Assembly: GCA_020436865.1 (NCBI GenBank)
Contig: JAGQXA010000214.1
Coordinates: forward strand, 1-12,414
Reading direction: 5' to 3'
Length of the DNA: 12,414 nt
From: Saprospiraceae bacterium
Lineage (GTDB): Bacteria > Bacteroidota > Bacteroidia > Chitinophagales > Saprospiraceae
In this document: piece after piece, positions 7,137 to 12,414 of the stretch
How positions within the stretch are numbered: position 1 is the stretch's first letter
Layout: every line of letters starts with the position of its first letter
Program-made: the position numbers and the translations under genes
Notes under the pieces: model-generated
Database searches by the model: none
Told to the model about the DNA's origin: nothing
What the model saw: the letters and a program-made list of their open reading frames with translations, nothing else

Positions 7137-7910
7137 ATGAAGGCGCAGCTTCCCACGGTATCGGTGATCACAGTCGTGTACAATGCGCGCGATCTGATCG
7201 AGGGCACGATCGATAGTGTGCTGGCCCAAACGTACCCCCATTTGGAGTACGTGATCGTCGACGGCGCCTCGACCGACGGCACGCTCGAACTGATCGGCCG
7301 CTATGCCGATCGCATCGACCGTTTGGTGAGCGAACCCGATCGCGGCCTGTACGATGCCATGAACAAAGGCCTGGAGCAGGCCACCGGCGATTTCGTCTGG
7401 TACATCAATGCAGGCGACCGCATTTTCGCCCCCGACACCCTCGAACGGGTCGTGGAGCATTACCGCCCGGAAGTCGACGTACTGTATGGCGAGGTCATGC
7501 TGGTCGACGACCAGCGCCGGCAACTGGGTACCCGCAGCGAACTCACCGTGCAGAAGTTGCCGGCTCGCTTGAGCTGGCGAAGCCTGCGGCGCGGCATGGT
7601 CGTCTGCCACCAGGGTTTCTTGGCCCGCCGCGATCTTGCCCCGCCCTACCGTCTCGACAATCTCACCGCCGACATCGAGTGGGTGATCCGGATCCTGCAG
7701 CGCAGTCGCGGCAACGTACACACGCAGCTCACCCTGGCCGAGTATCTGCAGGGAGGGCTTTCCAAGAAAAAACACCGGCAATTCATGCGCGACCGCTATG
7801 CCGTGCTGCGCAAATACTACGGCTTCCTGCCGAATCTGCTGAATCACCTGCTGATCGTCGGGCGGGCTGCCTGGTGGCGGATCGTGCGAATGGGGAAGGA
7901 CAGGTACTAG
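7137..7910 (+). CDS. Family 2 glycosyltransferase (WcaA/WcaE-like)
   Basis: This 257-residue GT-A enzyme has 'SVITVVYNA' (9-17), the nucleotide-binding DGASTDGT (42-49), the conserved 'DRGLYDAMNKG' (68-78), NAGD (91-94) at the metal-binding DxD position, 'CHQG' (157-160), and the acidic 'TADIEW' (177-182) that likely holds the catalytic base. This set is typical of short colanic-acid-type and exopolysaccharide glycosyltransferases. There is no strong membrane helix, but the C-terminus is rich in Trp and Arg (AAWWRIVRMGKDR) and could associate with the membrane. It diverges from the YfhO-type gene, with 103 bases between the starts, and converges on gpsA. ATG at 7137 was chosen over 7056 because homology to the family begins right there and a -7 element precedes it. 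Sugar donor and acceptor are unknown. Confidence 0.9.
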   Translation: MKAQLPTVSVITVVYNARDLIEGTIDSVLAQTYPHLEYVIVDGASTDGTLELIGRYADRIDRLVSEPDRGLYDAMNKGLEQATGDFVWYINAGDRIFAPDTLERVVEHYRPEVDVLYGEVMLVDDQRRQLGTRSELTVQKLPARLSWRSLRRGMVVCHQGFLARRDLAPPYRLDNLTADIEWVIRILQRSRGNVHTQLTLAEYLQGGLSKKKHRQFMRDRYAVLRKYYGFLPNLLNHLLIVGRAAWWRIVRMGKDRY

Positions 7911-7914
7911 AGCG

Positions 7915-7948
7915 GTAGAAAGAGGAAAGTAGAAAGAGGAAAGACGAG
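7915..7948. repeat. GNNGAAA heptamer array, second copy
   Basis: Plus strand: GTAGAAA, GAGGAAA, GTAGAAA, GAGGAAA, then GACGAG. It starts 4 bases after the glycosyltransferase stop and lies in the 58-base convergent gap before gpsA ends. It has the same period and orientation as the array at 7041-7074 and shares the 10-mer GAAAGACGAG with it. No hairpin terminator is visible in this gap. Confidence 0.85.
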
Positions 7949-7968
7949 ATCGGGGGTTGAGTCGGGCA

Positions 7969-9018
7969 TCAGAAGAAATCGACGTCGACGTAATAGGGAT
8001 AGCGCATCAGGTATTCGATGGCCTTGTCGATCGGATGGCCGTCGTAGACCACCCGGTACAGCATTTCGGTGATGGGCACCTGCAGCTTGTAATACTCGGC
8101 CAGGCGGCGGGTCAGGGCGATCGTACGCACCCCTTCGGCCAATTCGGGCATGGTGGCCTTGATGGTCTCGGGGTCTTCGCCTCGGCCCAATCGCATGCCG
8201 AAGGTGTAATTGCGGCTGTTGGTGCTGGTTGCCGTACATACCAGATCGCCGATACCGGCGGTGCCGACGAAGGCCTGCGGCGAAGCGCCCATGGCCCGGC
8301 CGAAACGGATCATTTCCATGAGGCCGCGCGTGATGAGCAGGGCCTGGATATTCTTGCCCATGCCCAATCCGCCAAGGATGCCCGAGCCGATGGCGATGGC
8401 GTTCTTAAGGGCTCCGGCCAGCTCGGCGCCCAGCAGTTCGTAGGTGCCGAACACCTGAAAGTGGCGGCTGGTGAGCGCCTGTTTGCCGCTTTCGATCACC
8501 TCCTTGAAGCGACTGGCAATGACGGTAGCGGTGGGTTGGCCGTCCATGATCTCGCGGGCCAGATTCGGTCCGGACAGGCAGCCGACGCGCACGACCACCG
8601 TTTCCTCCAGGATCACCTGGCTCATGGTGTGCACGTGTTCCGGCGTAAAGGGGGCGTCTTCCAACTCGTGCTCCGGGCGTTGCAGGTCGAACCCCTTCGT
8701 GCCGTGAATGAGCAGGTGATAGGGGCGTAGGAAGGGACTGAAGTCGCGCATCAATTGGCGGAAGTTGTCGGAAGGAACGACCGGGAAGATGAGGCGACAG
8801 CCCTCGGCCACCTCCTGCAGGTCGGCCGTCGCGCGAATGCGGGGCGATAGTTCGACCCCCTGGTGGTGGTGCGTGAGATTGATGTTCTCGACCTGCTCTT
8901 CATTGCGGCTGTACAGCAGCACATCCGTGTTATACGCCAGTAAATTGGAGATTGCCGTGCCGAAACTACCGGCTCCGATAACGCCGACGGTCGGGCTGGA
9001 TATGGGGCGATCTGCCAT
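7969..9018 (-). CDS. gpsA: NAD(P)H-dependent glycerol-3-phosphate dehydrogenase
   Basis: This 349-residue enzyme reduces dihydroxyacetone phosphate to sn-glycerol 3-phosphate, the backbone precursor of membrane phospholipids, in the cytoplasm. The N-terminal Rossmann domain has GAGSFGTA (15-22) for the cofactor and 'SRNEEQ' (37-42) after the second strand, where the Arg suggests NADPH can be used. 'HGTKGF' (105-110) supplies a catalytic-region lysine, 'LSGPNLAREI' (148-157) is the family signature, and 'LKNAIAIGSG' (204-213) contains the catalytic Lys205. 'GIGDLVCTATSTNSRNY' (255-271) binds substrate phosphate. Length is close to the family norm of about 330-340. ATG at 9018 puts the Rossmann motif at the expected distance; upstream in-frame sequence to 9222 is not protein-like. 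It is unrelated to the glycan genes in function and looks like a housekeeping gene with its own transcript. Confidence 0.96.
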   Translation of the reverse strand: MADRPISSPTVGVIGAGSFGTAISNLLAYNTDVLLYSRNEEQVENINLTHHHQGVELSPRIRATADLQEVAEGCRLIFPVVPSDNFRQLMRDFSPFLRPYHLLIHGTKGFDLQRPEHELEDAPFTPEHVHTMSQVILEETVVVRVGCLSGPNLAREIMDGQPTATVIASRFKEVIESGKQALTSRHFQVFGTYELLGAELAGALKNAIAIGSGILGGLGMGKNIQALLITRGLMEMIRFGRAMGASPQAFVGTAGIGDLVCTATSTNSRNYTFGMRLGRGEDPETIKATMPELAEGVRTIALTRRLAEYYKLQVPITEMLYRVVYDGHPIDKAIEYLMRYPYYVDVDFF

Positions 9019-9106
9019 GAGAAGTCTGATTTTAGGCCTTTCCGATATGCTCAACAAGAGTGGTCCGGGAATTCCTCGTGAGAACGGTCGATTGTCGTTT
9101 GAGTAT

Positions 9107-9145
9107 AAACCGATCGATAAGCGGTTTGGGGTTCTGCAAACCGCT
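9107..9145. promoter_or_regulatory. Inverted repeat with three alternating half-sites, gpsA/hydrolase divergent region
   Basis: AGCGGTTTG (9120-9128) and CAAACCGCT (9137-9145) form a perfect 9 bp inverted repeat with an 8-base loop. A further AAACCG at 9107-9112 can pair with the same CGGTTT (9122-9127), so half-sites alternate AAACCG, CGGTTT, AAACCG at 15-16 base spacing. It lies 102 bases before gpsA and 116 bases before the hydrolase start. No U tract follows on either strand. A protein operator or a structured leader element are both possible. The rest of the 242-base gap (9019-9260) is AT-richer than its surroundings and holds no gene I can support; I see no convincing -33/-7 pair. Confidence 0.45.
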
Positions 9146-9260
9146 CTGGTATCGCTATAAATGTAAGCTTTACCGCAAAAAAAGAACAACTTTAGGGAAA
9201 CGATTTGTTTTTTAATTGGCAACTTAGCACTGCCATACCAACGCTACACCTCTCTGCGCC

Positions 9261-10280
9261 ATGAAGAAGCTCACATTGCTCTTTTGCTTGATGGTCCACC
9301 TGGGGCTGACGGCTCAACCGGCCTTCCAGCCCCTGCAGCCGGTCGACGGTCCCGGCGGATCGGATTACCGGCATCTCGACGTTCGCTTCCGCGACTTTGC
9401 CGCCAGCCCGGAAGGCTACTGGCTCTTCGAACCGGCCATGCCGACGCCGGATACCGCACCGGTCGTCGTCTTCCTGCACGGATATGGCGGCTATAACCCC
9501 ATGATCTATGGTAAGTGGATCCGCCACCTGGTGCGCAAGGGCAACATCGTCATTTTCCCGCGCTACCAGCAATCGCTTTTCAAGCCCTCGACCAAAGAAT
9601 TTGCCGCACTGGCGGCCCAGGGCATCCGCGATGCCCTGCTGCGGCTGCAAGAAGAAGGCGAGATCGTACCGGTCGTCGACCAATTGGCCATCGCCGCACA
9701 TTCGTACGGAGGGGTAATCGCCGCCGATCTGGCGATCAGTTTTCAGGAGAAGGGGATCCCACAGCCCAAGGCCATGTTGTTGTGTTCGCCGGGCGCCAGC
9801 TACTTGAAAGGAGGGATACTCGACAGTTACACCGACATGCCGTCAGACGTCGATCTGCTCATCGTCGTGAGCGAGAAAGACCATGTGGTCGGCGACAAGT
9901 TCGGAAAAAGGCTTTATCGCGAAGCCGCACAAGTGCAGCGCCGAAACCTGCTGCGACAATTCCGCGACAAACACGGCTATCCGAAGATGAAGGCCGACCA
10001 TAATCAATCCTATTGCCTCGATCGGGCCTTCGATGCCGGTATCCGCAACTATACCTCTCGCCGCGCCCTTCGCATTTCCACGCTCGACGTCGTCGATTAT
10101 TTCGGCTACTGGAAACTCTTCGATGCCCTCCTGGCCTGCACCCGCTCCGGCGAATATTGCGAATTCTGCTTCGGCGATACGGCCCAACAGCGCGATCTGG
10201 GGAATTGGAGCGACGGACAGCCCGTTCAGAAACTGGAGGTTACGAGCCCCATACCCGCCCGACAGTTGGATGGGCAGTAG
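9261..10280 (+). CDS. Secreted alpha/beta hydrolase
   Basis: This 339-residue protein has an N-terminal signal peptide (MKKLTLLFCLMVHLGLTAQ, residues 1-19) and a mature alpha/beta-hydrolase core. 'VVVFLHGYGG' (68-77) is the oxyanion loop, 'IAAHSYGG' (144-151) the nucleophile elbow with Ser148, 'VVSEKDHVV' (202-210) carries the likely acid Asp207, and His247 in 'KADHNQSY' is the likely catalytic base. The elbow is A-H-S-Y-G rather than the standard G-x-S-x-G. The arrangement resembles dienelactone hydrolase, chlorophyllase or polyester-hydrolase-like esterases, with a periplasmic or extracellular location. It carries four cysteines near the C-terminus (residues 293, 300, 303 and one at 252) that may form disulfides. 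The substrate is unknown. It starts a plus-strand run, but a 199-base repeat-containing gap separates it from the next gene. Confidence 0.85.
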   Translation: MKKLTLLFCLMVHLGLTAQPAFQPLQPVDGPGGSDYRHLDVRFRDFAASPEGYWLFEPAMPTPDTAPVVVFLHGYGGYNPMIYGKWIRHLVRKGNIVIFPRYQQSLFKPSTKEFAALAAQGIRDALLRLQEEGEIVPVVDQLAIAAHSYGGVIAADLAISFQEKGIPQPKAMLLCSPGASYLKGGILDSYTDMPSDVDLLIVVSEKDHVVGDKFGKRLYREAAQVQRRNLLRQFRDKHGYPKMKADHNQSYCLDRAFDAGIRNYTSRRALRISTLDVVDYFGYWKLFDALLACTRSGEYCEFCFGDTAQQRDLGNWSDGQPVQKLEVTSPIPARQLDGQ

Positions 10281-10386
10281 GAATGGGAAGGGGGCAGAGG
10301 TTGCAGGGGCGCTTCGCGGGGCGAGGGCGCAAAGGAACCCGGCCGGAGGCTCCCAAGGATCCAAGGACCATTGGACCGCCGGACCC
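10281..10386. other. Non-coding gap before the octamer array
   Basis: I see no gene here. The sequence is purine-rich (GGGAAGGGGGCAGAGG), then has GCG-CTT-CGC and short CCAAGGA direct repeats (CCAAGGATCCAAGGACC near 10353-10369). It looks like degenerate repeat DNA between the hydrolase stop and the octamer array. No terminator with a U tract is visible. Confidence 0.5.
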
Positions 10387-10479
10387 AACCCCCCAATTAA
10401 CCAACCCCCCAATAACCCAATAACCCAATCCCCCAATTAACCCAATCCCCCAATTGACCAATCAACCAATCAACCAACC
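10387..10479. repeat. TTGG-rich octamer array, third copy (reverse orientation)
   Basis: The plus strand is made of CCAATTAAC, CAATAACC, CAATCCCC and CAATCAAC-like units of 8-9 bp, the reverse complement of the family at 75-199 and 1299-1331. It ends directly against the GTG start of the caspase-like gene at 10480, so the mRNA leader of that gene would be an almost G-free C/A/T stretch. Confidence 0.88.
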
Positions 10480-12414
10480 GTGGCTAAGAAAACGAACAAG
10501 GATATCAGCGGACCCTGGCAGGGCGATCTCCCGGCCGGCCGATTGCCCGGCGGCAAGAACTACCTGCTGACCATCGCGATCGATGCCTACCGGCATTGCC
10601 CGCCGCTCTACAACTCGGTGGCCGATGCGCAGGCATTGGTCCGGGTACTGAACGAGCGGTACGACTTCGAGGCGGCCAATACGATCACCCTCTTTAACGA
10701 AGCCGCCACCGAGGGCAACATGCTGCATACCCTGCGCGATCTGGTGCGTACCCTGACGCCGGCCGACAACCTCGTCCTGTTCTTCAGCGGGCATGGCGAA
10801 TTCGACGAGGTGCTCGAGGAGGGCTACTGGATCCCGGTCGATGCCCGCCGCGGGGCGCCGGAAGACTATCTGCCCAACAGCAAGATCCGCACGATCCTCA
10901 ACGCGATCAAGGCCCACCACATCTTCCTCATTGCCGACTCCTGCTTTTCCGGAAGCCTGTTCGCCCAGTACAAGCAAGTCGGCGTCGACCGCCTGGAGGC
11001 TTTTCCCTCGCGCTGGGGACTCAGTTCCGGCCGCAACGAGATCGTCGAAGACGGGCAGCCGGGCCGCCACAGTCCGTTTGCCGACAGCCTCCTTTTCCAT
11101 CTGCGGGAGAACCGGGAAGCGCTCGGTGTTGGCGCTCTCTGCCAGGCAGTGATGGAGGAAGTTTCGGCCAATTCTTCCCAGACGCCGCTCGGTGAACCCC
11201 TCCGGGTCGAAGGGCATCGCGGCGGACAATTCTTCTTTCACCTTCGAGCGAGCGAACAACCGATGGTCGTGGGCGCCGGCGAAAGCGGATCGCGGCAGGG
11301 CAGCATCCTGTATAACATCCCCGACCGGATGGAATTGGGGCGCGACACGCGCTGTGAAGTGCGGATCGCTTTCGACCGCTCCGCCCTGCTGGTCACCCTC
11401 GAAGAGCAGGAACAGGCGACGATCAAAGACATTCGCATTTCCGAACTAATGGAAGTCGACCTGCTCGACCCGTCCGACGGGCCCGATCGCCCCTTTGCCG
11501 TACGGGCGATCACGTCCAGGGAACAGTTTCTCGACCCGAAGGAATATACGCAGTGGATCTTCTATGTGAAGGCGCTGCGGGAGGGAACTTTCCCGCTGCT
11601 ACTGAAGGTGACGGTGGTAGAGGTGTTGCTCGGCAAGGAGCGCAAACGCGAGATCGTCCTGGAAGAAACCGTTACAGTGATCGCTGCGCTCGAGGAGGAG
11701 ATGGCGGCCGGCGGCTACAGGCAAACGGGGGTACAGTTCACCCTCGGCCGATCCTTGCCCGGCATTCCGGCGCAGATAGAACAAACCCAGCCAGCCCGAC
11801 GCATCGGCAGAAACTTGCCGTTGGGGCTGATCGCCGCCCTCGCGCTGCTGTTGGTGGCCGTCTTTGCCTTGCCCGACCTGCTGCAGGAGCCGTCTGATCA
11901 CCCCTCAGCCCTGGTGCGTGAGAAGGTGGATTCGGCGACGCCTGCCGGGCGGCTGATCCTCGAATACCAGACCCTGGCAGAGGCGGCCCTGGCCGAGGAA
12001 CCCGTGAACTGGACCAAGGCCGAATTCTATTACGAGAAGGCCCTTAGCGTGGCGCAAGACAACGGATTCGTTACGGCCGAGCTGCAAGAAAGGCTGGCGG
12101 CCGTGAGCGCCCGTCCGGATACGAGCGAGACCGAAGGGCAGATCGCCGAGAATGTCGAGATCAAATCGACCGATCCCAGACAGGAAGGGGGCGCTCAGGC
12201 TGATACTCTGAGCGCCGAGTTGCGTGCCTGGCAGGGCGCCCGACGTCAAAACACCGCCGTAGCCTATCGGGATTTCCTAGAAGAGTTTCCGGAGAGCCGC
12301 TATCGCTCGCTGGCCGAGCGCGAGATCCGGCGCCTGGATCAGGTGAGCGTGCTGGAGCCGGAGAAAGAGGAAGATGCGCTGCCGGATCAGCAGATCAAGG
12401 GGCCGGCGACGGCC
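10480..12414 (+). CDS. Metacaspase-like (C14) protease with unnamed beta domain, membrane helix and TPR-like tail; 3' end beyond window
   Basis: The frame is open from 10441 to the window edge with no ATG before residue 81. GTG at 10480 is the only plausible start before the protease core; at least 645 residues are encoded. Residues 27-255 are a caspase/metacaspase domain: 'LLTIAIDAY' (29-37), 'NSVADAQAL' (45-53), catalytic His105 in 'LFFSGHG', catalytic Cys155 in 'IADSCFSG', then 'SPFADSLL' and 'GHRGGQFFFHL'. DSCxSG is the metacaspase form, suggesting cleavage after basic residues. Residues about 262-405 form a beta-rich domain I cannot name ('ILYNIPDRMELG', 'IRISELMEV', 'WIFYVKALREGT'). A single helix spans 447-467. 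The tail (about 485-545) is helical, and 580-620 is a repeat of the type W..A...N...AY..FL..FP.S.Y...A. The protease side is probably cytoplasmic. Such proteins often act in stress, regulated death or defence signalling; its target is unknown. Confidence 0.88.
   Translation, partial: MAKKTNKDISGPWQGDLPAGRLPGGKNYLLTIAIDAYRHCPPLYNSVADAQALVRVLNERYDFEAANTITLFNEAATEGNMLHTLRDLVRTLTPADNLVLFFSGHGEFDEVLEEGYWIPVDARRGAPEDYLPNSKIRTILNAIKAHHIFLIADSCFSGSLFAQYKQVGVDRLEAFPSRWGLSSGRNEIVEDGQPGRHSPFADSLLFHLRENREALGVGALCQAVMEEVSANSSQTPLGEPLRVEGHRGGQFFFHLRASEQPMVVGAGESGSRQGSILYNIPDRMELGRDTRCEVRIAFDRSALLVTLEEQEQATIKDIRISELMEVDLLDPSDGPDRPFAVRAITSREQFLDPKEYTQWIFYVKALREGTFPLLLKVTVVEVLLGKERKREIVLEETVTVIAALEEEMAAGGYRQTGVQFTLGRSLPGIPAQIEQTQPARRIGRNLPLGLIAALALLLVAVFALPDLLQEPSDHPSALVREKVDSATPAGRLILEYQTLAEAALAEEPVNWTKAEFYYEKALSVAQDNGFVTAELQERLAAVSARPDTSETEGQIAENVEIKSTDPRQEGGAQADTLSAELRAWQGARRQNTAVAYRDFLEEFPESRYRSLAEREIRRLDQVSVLEPEKEEDALPDQQIKGPATA

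Noticed and set aside
7034..7282. N-terminal extension of the YfhO-family gene up to 7282
   Set aside because: The extension is the complement of the divergent glycosyltransferase and of heptamer repeats. Family similarity starts at MNPTVKKLLPHL.
7911..7968. Terminator for the convergent glycosyltransferase and gpsA genes
   Set aside because: The gap contains heptamer repeats and no stable hairpin or U tract.
9019..9222. N-terminal extension of gpsA up to 9222
   Set aside because: It would put 68 extra residues before the Rossmann motif, run through an inverted repeat, and exceed the family length.
10240..10461. Small open frames rich in Trp, Gly and Ile in the octamer array
   Set aside because: They are direct readings of the repeat (VNWGIG-like) with no independent sign of coding.

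Overview
The window looks like chromosomal DNA from a GC-rich member of the Bacteroidota, most likely the Saprospiria/Lewinella side. The main clue is a type IX secretion (type B, gliding-motility-associated) sorting domain on a secreted lectin-like protein. Supporting clues are a YfhO-family membrane protein of the form common in that phylum, TAnnTTTG-type promoter elements close to start codons, no obvious Shine-Dalgarno sequences, and intergenic arrays of 7-9 bp repeats. The placement below phylum level is inference.

Layout. The left edge (1-71, minus) holds the first 23 codons of a cyclase/kynurenine-formamidase-like gene. Next comes a repeat-filled gap of about 240 bp with an octamer array and two hairpins. 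Four minus-strand genes then form one block (read 7033 to 309): a YfhO-type polytopic membrane protein, a T9SS-secreted legume-lectin-like protein translationally coupled to it by an ATGA overlap, a Wzx/MATE-like flippase, and a family 2 glycosyltransferase. A second family 2 glycosyltransferase diverges on the plus strand at 7137-7910. Together these look like a small cell-envelope or exopolysaccharide module: glycosyl transfer, flipping, a GT-C-like membrane protein and a secreted carbohydrate-binding protein.

The glycosyltransferase converges on gpsA (7969-9018, minus; glycerol-3-phosphate dehydrogenase). A 242 bp divergent intergenic region with a perfect 9 bp inverted repeat separates gpsA from a secreted alpha/beta hydrolase (9261-10280, plus). 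A 199 bp gap with repeats follows.

The right end (10480 to the window edge, plus) is a large open frame that starts with GTG and is still open at the edge. It encodes a metacaspase-like (C14) protease domain with an intact His/Cys dyad, then an unrecognised beta-rich domain, one transmembrane helix, and a helical tail with a TPR-like repeat. This is the most interesting gene here and could belong to a signalling or conflict system whose partners lie beyond the window.

Three arrays of the TTGG-rich octamer family lie directly upstream of three different genes, always with the G-poor strand as the coding strand. Heptamer GNNGAAA arrays occur at two other gene junctions, and a third simple repeat supplies the last codons and stop of a glycosyltransferase gene.
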